Source: Rugalucina vietnamica (taxonomy: Eukaryota; Mollusca; Bivalvia; Lucinida; Lucinidae). Taken from it: a DNA stretch of 64,000 bases. Shown piece by piece: positions 22,733 through 33,762 of this stretch. Numbering within the stretch: the stretch's first letter is position 1; each line of letters opens with the position of its first letter. The stretch lies in NCBI GenBank assembly GCA_964017185.1, contig OZ024870.1, positions 21,227,621 through 21,291,620 on the forward strand, given 5' to 3'. The translations under genes and the position numbers were made by a program. The notes under the pieces were generated by a model that made no database searches, was not told the origin of the DNA, and worked only from the letters and a program-made list of their open reading frames with translations.

Positions 22733-23776
22733 TCATCAGGATAACATGTCCGTGACATGTTTACCCCATTGAACAACGCTTGTATAAAGCAAAACTTGAG
22801 TATGCAGGGGTATATCTAGTTTTAGCTCACATGAGCCCGGTGAGCTTATAGGATGGCCATGCCCCGTCGTCCGTCCGTCGTCGTCTGTCAACAATTACCA
22901 TTATCTTCTTCTCTGAAACAGCTTGGCCAATCAAAGTTAAAACTGTTTGCGGAGCATTCTTAGGAAGGGGGAACGAAATTTGCATAAATGGACCAGGTCA
23001 CATGACCAAGATGGCCGCCTTGGCTATAAATAGCAAAAACCGTTAAAATGTTTCTTCTCCAGAACCAGAAGGCCTATGATTTTGTAACTTGGCATGAAGC
23101 ATCAAACAATATTAAACGCACTACAAAGTTTGTATAAATCATTTCGCTGGGATGACCTTGACCTATTTTACGGTAAGATCAACTTACATGTAGGTCGCCC
23201 ATGCATTTAAATGGGGGAATTAGTTAAATGTAATTAAATGGGTGGAAACTTGCTATGATAATACAATTGTGCAGATTTATTTTTATGAAAACATTAAGAC
23301 CCGGGTGGTTGTCAGCTCCTGCCTGGGGGGATATATACATGTATATGACTATAATATTTAAACATCTTCTCTGCAACCGCATGGCCGATCAAAGCCAAAC
23401 TTCGTGGAATGGGAACGAAAGTTTGTATTAATGGTCAAGGTAACTTGACCAAAATGGCCGCCATGGCTATAACTTGAAAAACCTTTAAAATTGTTCTTCT
23501 TCAGAACCAAAAGGCCTATGATTTTGAAACTTGGCATGAAGCATCTACAAAGTCTATATATGACCCAGGGATTACATTAACCTATTATAAGACAAGGTCA
23601 ACTTAGGTTGTCTATGCTTCTGAAAACATAGATTGTGAGTATTCGTTCTATCTTGTGTCCACAATCTATGTTTTGAACAAATAAGAAAATATCAAAACTG
23701 TTGAATTGAAAATTTTCATTTTTTTTCAACTTAAAAAAAAAAACACTGTATTTTGCTTGATAAGGTTTTGTAATGA
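22733..23776 (-). mobile_element. Family D element with nested A (unit 1)
   Basis: The left D part is atcaggataacatgtccgtg through tatgcaggggtatatctag. The right D part is gaaaacatagattgtgagta through aaggttttgtaatgat. Between them sits a reverse-oriented family A element (22821-23625). Unit 2 has the same nesting at the same point, so it predates the duplication of the units. Confidence 0.8.
22821..23625 (-). repeat. Family A element, copy 5, nested in D
   Basis: On the plus strand it begins ttagctcacatgagcc...ggtgagcttatagg and carries the reverse complement of the A core blocks (aagatggccgcc, gaaggcctatgattttg). It has about two core units, and the far end is shortened. Confidence 0.8.
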
Positions 23777-23949
23777 TATCGTCATGATATAGAGTACCGT
23801 TTTAGTGCACATGTATTACACATGCTGACGGCAGATCTACAACATTTGATCATTCTCAACCTTACTCATTCGGACCCATCTTTGTGTCTGGAATCGGGCA
23901 AGCATATAAGCACATAAGCTTCTTACTCAATCTGAATTTAAATAAATAA

Positions 23950-24130
23950 TAAATTGAATCGGTTTGTTGATTTGAGCGTTAATCCAACAGCAAAGGTCAT
24001 ATGGAAACGAGACCTCAGTTTATAGTCTCATCCGACAGACTCAAGAAGACCCGGATCAAACCTGCCATCTCTGGTTTATAAGGCACGTGAAATAACCACT
24101 ACACCATAGAGGCTTGCTTAATAGGTTCAG
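23950..24130 (-). repeat. tRNA-derived SINE, minus strand (unit 1)
   Basis: On the minus strand, tatggtgtagtggttattt resembles a tRNA A box region and caggtttgatccgggtc a B box. The downstream part includes gttggattaacgctcaaat, like a SINE tail. The unit 2 copy is at 30905-31085. Confidence 0.6.
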
Positions 24131-24284
24131 TATAAACTTTATCATGATAGAAATCGTACTTTTAAATGTTAAAAAAGGACAAAAGAACGCATGCCCTTAA
24201 CACCAACTGCGTTCGGCTTTCCAAGCTGCAATGTGGTTTGATAACTGATCCGGCTTGATATGATCTTTGTTTTGTCGATGGGCC

Positions 24285-25126
24285 CTAGGACAAAATTTCA
24301 ATAGCCAAACACAACACAATTAAATTTCCCCTGTTACATGTATATATATTAGAATCATGAATGGCGGTACGTTTGTATAAAAGGTCGGTAAATGGACACG
24401 TGAAATGTCTGCGTGGTATACTGTACATGAATATGTGTATTCGGGTATTGTCTATCAGTGTCAGCACAATCGTATATGCTTGCGATACAATCAAAGTCCT
24501 TACAACAAAGATTGATGCAACATCACACAACATGTGATAAAATGGATTAAAACAACCTTCAGCGCAGCAATATCGCTTTGGCAACTACCAACACCAAGAC
24601 AATGAACTCTTCGCCTTAGGTTGCTGCCCAACTGATCAGTCTTACAATCAAGGGTGACACAAAACCAAGTTCTGCTTGTGGGTGTGCAAGTTCGTTTTCT
24701 CAGGGTTCTCCTCTTTTCCTCCTGTTACTGATTTACCCGTCTCATATGAACTAAAATAATCTTGAACGGGCCGAAAATTGTATAAAAACGCATCATTATG
24801 ATCAGAAATGAGCACAATGAGACCCTTATCTGTAATCAAGTAACAATAGAATGACCAAGAATCTATACAATTAAATTTCTCATCCTAACATAGACACCAG
24901 GCGGGAGAGACATGGCGGTGCAACACATCACAAGCAATTTAACAACAGGCATAAAAAACAAAATTACTAGCTCTTTCCAAACAAGACCAGCGTCCATTCT
25001 GTTAAAAGGGACAATACACGAGGCAATAATCTTAAGAAAACACGTGTCAATGTGAAGACTGTATACACCATTATTTGTGAAACAAATGAATAATTTGTGC
25101 ACTTTGACAGAATGTGTAGTGTCCAA
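24285..25126 (-). other. Unidentified open frames inside unit 1
   Basis: Two frames (24285-24584, 99 codons; 24863-25126, 87 codons) have hydrophobic stretches. The first is retained, with a small indel, in unit 2 at 31237-31542; the second is not intact there. The first has LCDVASIFVV then VLTLIDNTRIHIF and PRRH, faintly reminiscent of a GPCR TM3/second-loop region. A remnant of the element's own protein is the alternative. I cannot assign either. Confidence 0.25.
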
Positions 25127-25642
25127 AATTGCTTCTACGTGTATGTGAAAATGGCGAACATCAAAAGTAAACTATGGGGCGACTGAAACACTATGCGTCT
25201 TTTACGGAAACACTTTAGAAACATATGAAAATAATATAATTGTGTTAGTTTGATTTTAATTTATTTATTTGAATTCAACCAGGTGAAACAACACGCATAC
25301 TATCACACAGAATAAATGAGGATCAGAACGAAAGCTTATGTCTTGCCAAATTAATTTTCTACATCGTAACCATCGCACTCGATATGGCAGAAATACTGTT
25401 GAAAGTCTACAATTAACAAAAACAGTTGTGTGGCTAGGCATATTGTAGCTACATGTAGGGTATTGCCCCCATCGCTCTTCCTACTGTCGAATGGACTCAA
25501 AACGAGACATCGACAAAATAAACATCGTTCGCTCACGAGATAGCACGTGAAACTGTAGTTTTACATCTAATACGTAATACATATATATCTGACCATGTAC
25601 CGTGACTATACTTTTTGATTTGGTGTCTTGTGTATTTGTTAA

Positions 25643-25873
25643 AATTCAGTTTTACGTCCCTTTCAAGATTATTTCAGCTCATATGAAAAGCGCCAAACAG
25701 TAGGTGGGGCGAAAACGGGAGTACCCCGAGAAAAACCGCCTGGCACACCCGCAAACAGAACTTGGCCTGTCTCACATGTGGCCATTGTGGGTCTCGAACT
25801 CACACCAGACACAACGGTGAGATGATTAAGTGATTATGAAACAGCGCTCTGAACTGCTCGGCCACGGGGGACG
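25643..25873 (-). repeat. tRNA-derived SINE, Ser/Leu-type head (unit 1)
   Basis: The minus strand reads gtcccccgtggccgagcagt (A box) and gtgtgagttcgagacccac (B box). It then has aagttctg, tctcggggt and cgttttcgccccacc, and ends gggacgtaaaactgaatttt. The unit 2 counterpart is 32605-32837. Confidence 0.85.
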
Positions 25874-26383
25874 CTTGCGTATTGTTTTAGTCATTAGAGG
25901 CGGTCAGCTTATCCTATCCATATTATCTGTACCAGCCAGTCAGGAAATAAATGTTGACGTTAGGATCGGTCGCTGATCCGTTCTTCTAATGACGATCAAT
26001 ATCTCGGCTTCCAACAAGACCTATAAAAAAACCTATACATGCGGTCTGCCTTCTCACTGGACAGTTTAATCCAGAAACTTACGATTTTAGTATTAAATGC
26101 AGCATTGCATTTTGTGATTCTTGCATTTGCCAATAGATAAAATTTTATTTTCTTTTTTCCTTTTTTATTTCTTTTTAATTTTTTAAGCTTTAATGTCACA
26201 GGTGCGAAAAAAGGAAGAAACAAAGAAAAGGAAAAATAATTTTTGTCCTACCCGGACTCGAACCCATGACCTTTCGATTCTATGTCTTACTCTCTACCTA
26301 CTGAACTATTCAGCTAGGCGTCTTGGACAATTTCGTTTTTTGCGTGTCTCATTTAATACACCTCCGGTGGGCTGTTGGTAGTT

Positions 26384-26650
26384 TTGACTAAGTAATTCTT
26401 CATATCGCCCCTCGCCTTCGTCTCAAATATGCCCTCACGAGTCGTCGCCCATCACACACAAAGTCGTAACCGCAAGCGCCAGCAGCATTTACGTTCAAAA
26501 GTGAAAAATGTCTATTAGACATTTTTCACTTTTGAACGTAAATGCTGCTGGCGCTTGCGGTTATGACTTTCCGTGTGATGGGGGACGACTCGTGAGGGCA
26601 TATTTGAGACGAAGACGAGGGACGATATGAAGAATTACTTAGTCAAAACT
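26384..26650. repeat. Junction palindrome between the two foldback units
   Basis: The right end of unit 1 and left end of unit 2 meet here, giving about 130-bp near-perfect inverted repeats around ATT at 26514-26516. For example, gactaagtaattcttcatat at the left pairs with atatgaagaattacttagtc at the right. Confidence 0.95.
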
Positions 26651-26712
26651 ATCAATAGCCCGACGAAGACGAATTAAATAAGAGAGTCATAAAAACGAAA
26701 TAGTCTAGGACG

Positions 26713-26789
26713 TATATCTGTGTAGCTCAGTAGGTAGCGTGCTTGGAATTGAAAGCTAAAGGTCCTGGGTTCGAGTCCCGGACGGATCA
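26713..26789 (+). other. tRNA-like sequence in the left arm of unit 2
   Basis: It reads tgtagctcagtaggtagcgt with the T-arm-like ctgggttcgagtcccgg. It is closer to a tRNA than the unit 1 copy, but the anticodon arm (gcttggaattgaaagc) has an oversized loop. Probably a relic. Confidence 0.45.
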
Positions 26790-26999
26790 CTTTTTTTTCT
26801 TTTCTTTATTTGTCTCTCTTGTGACAAAAAAGCTTTGGAAATAAAACATATATTATCAGCTGATTATCTTTTTTGGCAAATGCAAGAATCATGAAATGCC
26901 CTACTACATTAAATTCTTAAATCGTAAAGGAATTGAAGTTTGAGACGGCAGCCCACATGTATGTTTTCTCTTGTATTGGAAGCTCGATCATATTTTTTT

Positions 27000-27208
27000 T
27001 TTTGATTCAGTTTAACGTCCCTTTCAAGATTATTTCAGCTCATATGAGACGGACCAGTTAGTAGGTGGGGCGAAAACGGGAGAACCCCGAGAAAAAACCA
27101 CCTGACACACCCGCAAGCAGAACTTGGCTTGTCTCACATGTGCCCAGATCGGGGCTCGAACCCACACCAGACACAGCGGTGAGATGATCGAATGGTTAAG
27201 TGCGATAA
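27000..27208 (-). repeat. Young SINE insertion, unit 2 only
   Basis: The minus strand has gtgggttcgagccccgatct (B box), the tctcggggttctcccg body and the tail gacgttaaactgaatca plus A's. It is flanked by 12-bp direct repeats with one mismatch, gatcatattttt (26986-26997) and gatcgtattttt (27209-27220). Unit 1 has the empty site. Confidence 0.85.
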
Positions 27209-27919
27209 GATCGTATTTTTGTATAAGAGCTGATCTATCATCACGTCAATATTTCTTTCTGGGAGACATGAAAATATGAATATACTGAAGGCTTGTACAG
27301 GCATAATGTGGCTAGGATAAGTTAGCCATCCTGAACGACTTAAAAATGTTTTCCGCGGTTCAAATAGTACACTGTATAGTGTACATGTAAAGATATATGT
27401 ATATTTATTAGGTGTAAGACCTACAGTTCCACGTGCTGTCTCGTGAGAGAACATAATTAAATTTTATTTTGGCATGTTTATACATGTATTTCAAACAGAT
27501 ACTCGAAATTGTGATGTTATTTATTTGGTTGATGTTTCGTTTTGAGTCCATTAGACAATCGTCTGCAAGTCATAAGTGCGATATCCTAGCTACATTTTGC
27601 AAAGCCATACAAATAAGTTGAGGTTTTGTAGACCTTCCACAGTATTTCAGCATTTTGAATGCGATAATTACGATTTTTGGGATGTTTTTTCCAAGTCAAA
27701 GGCTTTCTTTCTGATCCTCATTTATGCTCTTGAATTATGCGTGATGTTTACCTGTTTGAATTCAAATAAATATAATTAAACTTCAAACTAAAACAATATT
27801 ATTTTCAAGACTTATCTATAGACTGAGAAACATACAGTTCGTTTTTTTTTTCATAACGTGCCGCGTACCTTGCTTAACCCTAAAACAGGATGACAATATT
27901 CTTTAATATTCTTTACGCG

Positions 27920-27920
<1 letters not shown>

Positions 27921-27962
<42 letters not shown>
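27921..27962. repeat. CA microsatellite (unit 2)
   Basis: About 20 CA units; the unit 1 site is shorter. Confidence 0.95.
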
Positions 27963-27964
<2 letters not shown>

Positions 27965-28029
27965 TCCGTAGATGACTTCATGTAAGTCAGTCGCTTCGTA
28001 AAATCACATGTCGAGAATAAATACGTACA

Positions 28030-28845
28030 GGCAGTTGGGCTAGAAAATGGGGAATGAGATTTCAACCCGTCAAATGCAACATGATGCAGCTGACAAATAA
28101 ACGGTCTAGTAAGATACAGGCTAACTACACCCTTGAGGGCACTTTACTGGAAAACGTTGAAAGCATAAAATACCTGGGTGTAACTATCACAAATGATTTG
28201 AAATGGAATACTCATATTTCCAATGTTTGTACAAAGGCTAACAGAACTCTCGGATTCTTGAGGAGAAATTTGTATTCTTGTCCCCCAGATGTGAAAGAAG
28301 CAGCTTATAAAGGACTGGTGCGGCCGGTCTTGGAATATGGAAGCTCAGTTTGGGACCCTCACACTCATGGCCTCCAGGAAGAACTGGAAAAGGTCCAAAA
28401 TCGTGCGGCAAGGTTTGTGACGGGAAATTATGTTTTTGAAACTGGGAGCATGACTGGCATTTTAGGTCAACTGAAATGGGAATCTCTTAAGAAAAGGAGG
28501 AAGGATAGTAGACTTATATTGCTATACAAAGGTCTAAAGGGTAAAGCCAGAATACCCACAGATGACCTTATCCCAAAGAATAGGCGTTGTAGAAATCAAC
28601 ACTCTTTGGCTTTTCAGATACCTTCAGCTAGCAAAGAAGCGTACAAAAGTAGTTTCTTTCCACAGACTATCAGGGACTGAAATGACCTCCCTGATTCACT
28701 TGTCTCCTCTGCTGAAATGTCTGATGACTGTGTGTCCAAGTTCGCTTCACTCGTGCGTTCAAGGGACTAATTTCCCCCCCATCCGAACCCCCTGGTGAAA
28801 TAATGTCATTTGGCGTGTCACCAGTAAACTATTCAGATTCAGATA
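28030..28845 (+). pseudogene. LINE reverse transcriptase, C-terminal fragment
   Basis: This is a 5'-truncated non-LTR retrotransposon copy. The frame enters after the YADD motif with WARKWGMRFQPVKC, a typical post-catalytic block (W-x-x-K-W-x-M-x-F-x-x-x-K-C). It continues through KYLGVTITNDLKWNTHI and NRAARFVTGNY to IRD, where a TGA at 28678-28680 stands where a tryptophan codon is expected. Downstream the same frame reads NDLPDSLVSS and continues to a TAA near 28771. The tail ends attcagattcaga. Absent from unit 1, so it inserted after the units separated. Not active. Confidence 0.88.
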
Positions 28846-28861
28846 TAAGACTGGTACAAAA

Positions 28862-29050
28862 TTATTTTAGGGAGCGCGGTGGCGTAGTGGTAGGTCTTGG
28901 GTCTTGGGTTCGATCCTCACAGGCGCCACCGTCTTGTGTCCTTGAGCAAGACACATTAACTCCTTACTAACTGGTTAAACCCAGGAAGCGTTGGCTCCGT
29001 CCCGACATGACTAAAAAAAATGTTGACTGGGATATAAAGCCTTAATAAAA
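28862..29050 (+). repeat. tRNA-derived SINE in unit 2
   Basis: The head is gggagcgcggtggcgtagtg with B box ggttcgatcct at about 28908-28918. The body has gagcaagacacattaactcc, gcgttggctccgtcccgaca and ttgactgggatataaagcc. It is more complete than the unit 1 copy, which lost the B box. Confidence 0.85.
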
Positions 29051-29689
29051 ATGATTTTGATAAGAGCATCTGACTCGTTAGCTCAGGAGGTTGATCGCGA
29101 GTAGGAAACGCCTATTTTTATTGGAATTTATTATTTTTATTATTTTTTTTCGCATCTTTGTTAATATTCTTGCGTAGAAAACAAAAAAAAATAATAATAA
29201 ATAAAAACTTAAAACCTATATGCATTGGTAAAATGCAAAAATAAAGAAATCCAGACAGCAATTAAACATATAAATCGTAAACAATGTTATCATATGCAAT
29301 GGTAACAATGATTATTGTTGAGCTTCCAGTGCAGAATGTTATTTTTTAGACACTCGTGTGTATAACTAGGGATCGCTAGTTCAATTCTGAGCTGCCCATG
29401 GCTTTATGTTGACACTATAAACCGAGATCCCGTCTGCATATGACGATAACTGTTGGTGGGAAAGCAACTATCAACTATTTGTTATCGCCATGTGACTTTT
29501 AACATACTGGTGCATGTATATACGTACATTGGTTCTGTTAAGCTACATTTCACGTGTTTTTCGTGAACACACAGTAATTTTTGTACATGTAAACATGGCA
29601 AGATTATTTAGTTGATCTTTAATTTTATGTGCATTTTTTTATTCTACGCCTTACAACGTTTTGACACATTTCAAGTAATATCGAGCATG

Positions 29690-30740
29690 GTCTGTTATCC
29701 TTATCAGGATAACATGTCCGTGACATGTTTACCCCATGGAACAACGCTTTTATAAAGCAAAACTTGAGTATGCAGGGGTATACATAGTTTTAGCTCACAT
29801 GAGCCCTTCGGCTCAAAAGGTGAGCTTATAGGATGGCCATGCCCCGTCGTCCGTCCGTCCGTCGTCGTCTGTCAACAATTTCCATGATCTTCCTTTCTGA
29901 AACAGCTTGGCCAATCAAAGTTAACACTGTTTGCGGAGCATTCTCAGGAAGTGGGAACGAAATTTGCATAAATGGACCTGGTCACATGACCAAAATGGCC
30001 GCCTTGGCTATAAATAGCAAAAACCGTTAAAATTTTTCTTCTCCAGAACCAGATGGCATGAAGAATCAAACAATATTAAAAGCACTACAAAGTTTGTATA
30101 AATCATTTCGCTGGGATGACCTGACTTATTTTACGGTAAGATCAACTTTCATGTAGGTCGCCCATGCAATTAAATGGGGAAATTAGTTAAATATAATTAA
30201 ATGGGTGGAAACTTGCTATGATAATACAAATGGGCAGATTTATTTTTATGAAAACACAAAGACCCAGGTGGTTGTCTCTCCTGCCTGGGGGATATATACA
30301 TGTATATGACTATAATATTTAAACATCTTCTCTGCAACCGCATGGCCGATCAAAGCCAAACTTCGTGGAAGGGGAACGAAAATTTGTATTAATGGTCAAG
30401 GTAACTTGACCAAGGCCGCCATGGCTATAAATTGAAAAACCTTTAAAAGTGTTCTTCTTCAGAATCAGTAGGCCTTTGATTTTGAAACTTGGCATGAAGC
30501 ATCTACAAAGTCTATATATGACCCAGGGATGACATTAACCTATTTTAGGACAAGGTCAACTTAGGTTGCCTATGCTTCTGAAAACATAGATTGTGAGTAT
30601 TCGTTCTATCATGTGTCCACAATATATGTTTTGAACAAATAAGAAAATATCAAAACTGAAAATTTTCATTTTTTTTTTCAACTTAAAAAAACACACTGTA
30701 TTTTGCTTGTTAAGGTTTTGTAATAATATCGTCAAGATAC
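29690..30740 (-). mobile_element. Family D element with nested A (unit 2)
   Basis: Same arrangement as 22733-23776. The nested A copy spans about 29786-30582 and retains the terminal hairpin (agctcacatgagcccttcgg, ctcaaaaggtgagct) better than unit 1. Confidence 0.8.
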
Positions 30741-30904
30741 AGGGTACCGTTTTAGTGCACATGTATTACACATGCTGACGACAGATCTACAACATTTAAT
30801 CATTCTTAACCTTACTCATTCGGGCCCATCTTTGCGTCCGGAATCGGGCAAGCATATAAGCACATAAGCTTCTCTTACTCAATCTGAATTTAAATAAATA
30901 ATAA

Positions 30905-31085
30905 ATTGAATCGGTTTGTTGATTTAAGCGTTAATCCAACAGCAAAGGTCATATGGAAACGAGACCTCAGTTTATAGTCTCATCCGACAGACTCAAGAAG
31001 ACCCGGACCAAACCTGCGATCTCTGGTTTATAAGGCACGTGAAATAACCACTGCACCATGGAGGCTTGCTTAATAGGTTCGGTAT
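30905..31085 (-). repeat. tRNA-derived SINE, minus strand (unit 2)
   Basis: Counterpart of 23950-24130 with few differences. Confidence 0.6.
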
Positions 31086-31236
31086 AAACTTTATCATGAT
31101 AGAAATCGTACTTTTAAATGTTAAAAAAGGACAAAAGAACGCATGCCCTTAACACCAATTGCGTTCGGCTTTCCAAGCAGCAATGTGGTTTGATAACTGA
31201 TCCGGCTTGATATGATCTGTGTTTTGTCGATAGGCC

Positions 31237-31542
31237 CTAGGACAAAATTTCAATAGCCAAACACAACACAATTAAATTTCTCCTGTTACATGTATATATA
31301 TTAGAATCGTGAATGGCGGTTCGTTTGTTTACATATAAAAGGTCGGTAAATAGACACGTGAAATGTCTGCGTGGTATACTGTACATGAATTTGTATATTC
31401 GGGTATTGTCTATCAGTGTCAGCACCATCGTATATGCTTGTAATACAATCAAAGTCCTTACAACAAAGATTGATGCAACATCACACAACATGTGATAAAA
31501 TGGATTAAAACAAACTTCAGCGCAACAATATCGTTTTGGCAA
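31237..31542 (-). other. Unidentified open frame inside unit 2
   Basis: A 101-codon frame matching 24285-24584 at almost every residue, including LCDVASIFVV and LIDNTRI, with a 2-codon indel near LLYVNKR. Conservation between the units may only reflect recent duplication. Unassigned. Confidence 0.25.
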
Positions 31543-32604
31543 CTACCAACACCAAGACAATGAACTCTTCGCCGTAGGTTGCTGTCCAATTGATCAGTCT
31601 TACAATCACGGGTGACACAAACCAAGTTCTGCTCGTGGGTGTGCAAGTTCGTTTTCTCAGGGTTCTCCCATTTTCCCTCTGTTACTGATTTACCCGTCTC
31701 ATATGAACTAAAATAATCTTGAACGCGCCGAAAATTGTATAAAAAAGCAAATCATCATGATCAGAAATGAGCACAATCAGACCCTTATCTGTAATCAAGT
31801 AACAATAAAATGACCGAGAATCTATAAAATTAAATTTCCCATCCTAACATAGACACCAGGCGGGAGAGACATGGCGGTGCAACACATCACAAGCAATTTA
31901 ACAACACGCATAAAAAACAAAATTTTACTAGCTCTTTCCAAACAAGACCAGCGTCCATTCTGTTAAAAGGGACAATACATGAGGCAATAATCTTAAGAAA
32001 ACACATGTGTCAATGTGAAGACTGTATACACCATTATTTGTGAAACAAATGAATAATTTGTGCACTTTGTAGTGTCCAAAATTGCTTCTACGTGAAAATG
32101 GCGAACATCAAAAGTAAACTGCGGCGAAGTGACGCGCGACCCGCTTTACGGGGCGACTGAAACACTATGCGTCCTCTACGGAAACACTTTAGAAACTCAT
32201 GAAAATAATATAATTGAGTTAGTTTGATTTTAATTTATTTATTTGAATTCAACCAGGTGAAACAGCACGCATACTATCACATAGAATAAATGAGGATCAG
32301 AACGAAAGCTTATGTCTTGCCAAATTAATTTTCTAAATCGTAACCATCGCACTCGATATGGCAGAAATACTGTTGAAAGTCTACAATAAACAAAAACAGT
32401 TGTGTGGCTAGGCATATTGTAGCTACATGTAGGGTATTGTCCCTATCGCTCTTCCTAAGGTCGAATGGACTCAAAACTAGACATCGACAAAATAAACATC
32501 GTTCGCTCACGAGATAGCACGTGAAACTGTAGTTTTACATCTAATAATACACATATATCTGAACATACACTATACTTTTTGATTTGGTGTCTTGTGTATT
32601 TGTT

Positions 32605-32837
32605 AAAATTCAGTTTCACGTCCCTTTCAAGATTATTTCAGCTCATATGAAAAGCACCAAACAGTAGGTGGGGCGAAAACGGGAGTACCCCGAGAAAAAC
32701 CGCCTGGCACACCCGTAAGCAGAACTTGGCCTGTCTCACATGTGGCCATTGTGGGTCTCGAACTCACACCAGACACAACGGGTGAGATGATTAAGTGATT
32801 ATGAAATAGTGCTCTTAACTGCTCGGCCACGGGGGAC
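32605..32837 (-). repeat. tRNA-derived SINE, Ser/Leu-type head (unit 2)
   Basis: Counterpart of 25643-25873, with the tail reading gacgtgaaactgaatttt on the minus strand. Confidence 0.85.
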
Positions 32838-33501
32838 GCTTGCGTATTTTTTTAGTCATTAGAGGCAGTCAGCTTATCCTATCCACATTATCTGTACCAG
32901 CCAGTCAGGAAATAAATGTTGACGTTAGGATCGATCGCTGATCCGTTCTTCTGCCGAAAATGACGATCGAGTTCTCGGCTTCAATGGGTGAAAAATCAAG
33001 ACCTATAAAAAAACCTGCGGTCTGCCTTCTCACTAGACAGTTTAATCCAGAAACTTACGATTTTAGTATTAAATGCAGCAGTGAATTTTGTGATTCTTGC
33101 ATTTGCCAATAGATAAAATAATATTTTCTTTTTTCCTTTCTTTCATTTCTTTTTAATTGTCTAAGCTTTATTGTCACAGGTGCGAAAAAAGGAAGAAACA
33201 AAGAAAAGGAAAATTTTTTGTCCTACCCGGACTCGAACCCAGGACCTTTCGATTCTATGTCTTAGACTCTACCTACTGAACTATTCAGCTAGGCGTCCTT
33301 GACAATTTCGTTTTTTGCTTATCTCATTTAACATGTTTAATACACCTCCGGTGGGCTGTTAGTAGTTTTGACTAAGTTAATTCTTCATATCGCCCCTCGC
33401 CTTCGTCTCAAATATGCCCTCACGAGTCGTCGCCCATCACACACAAAGTCGTAACCGCAAGCGCCAGCAAAATTTACGTTCAAAAGTGAAAAATGTCTAT
33501 T

Positions 33502-33762
33502 ATGGGGCTTAAATCTTGTTTCCGACTTCAGCGTCACTACTAGGGTCATTCCGTTTCCAAACAACCCAAGGAGTAGGATTATACACGCGAATGTGGCGAC
33601 GGTGTAAGACAACCACATATTATGTTCCGTCGTCTCAGAGGCGACGAAATCTCCGACGCCAAACAGTGTTAACCTGCTGGTTACGTTGTCAAATAGTGTC
33701 GAGATGGTGGTTCCGTCTCCAAATAGTGTCGAGTTGGTGGTTCCGTCGCCAAATGCCTTCAA
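33502..33762 (-). pseudogene. Class A GPCR, N-terminus and TM1 (broken gene)
   Basis: An 87-codon reading from ATG at 33762. The N-terminal 45 residues hold a repeated GDGTT-S/N-TLF motif with N-glycosylation sequons (NST, NVT). TM1 follows, SYTVATFACIILLLGLFGN, with the GN signature, then intracellular loop 1 ending FKPH. The reading breaks exactly at the ATT (33499-33501) bordering the foldback unit. Joining through one ATT to 20571 restores KPHN directly to ILIMSLAVAD of TM2 in frame, the normal TM1-loop-TM2 layout. The start is the first in-frame ATG; upstream exons cannot be excluded. Confidence 0.85.

Larger units (their letters stand above)
20575..26513. mobile_element. Large foldback element, unit 1
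   Basis: This 5.94-kb unit starts AGACATTTTTCACTTTTG and ends CAAAAGTGAAAAATGTCT. The left arm (about 20575-21650) and right arm (about 25225-26513) are inverted repeats. The outer 120 bp are almost identical and the inner parts are diverged but collinear (for example cacgtgctgtctcgtgag, cgttttgagtccatt). Direct ATT repeats flank it at 20572-20574 and 26514-26516. No transposase is recognisable. The interior holds a CA microsatellite, tRNA-derived SINEs, and a D element with a nested A element. The superfamily is unknown. Confidence 0.85.
26517..33498. mobile_element. Large foldback element, unit 2
   Basis: A 6.98-kb direct repeat of unit 1 with the same termini and the same nested D/A element and SINEs. 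It is longer mainly because of a SINE at 27000-27208 and a LINE RT fragment at about 28030-28845, both absent from unit 1. ATT flanks it at 26514-26516 and 33499-33501. No transposase recognised. Confidence 0.88.

Noticed and set aside
26713..26789. Functional tRNA gene
   Set aside because: The T arm is good but the D stem does not pair and the anticodon loop is oversized; the copy in unit 1 is worse.
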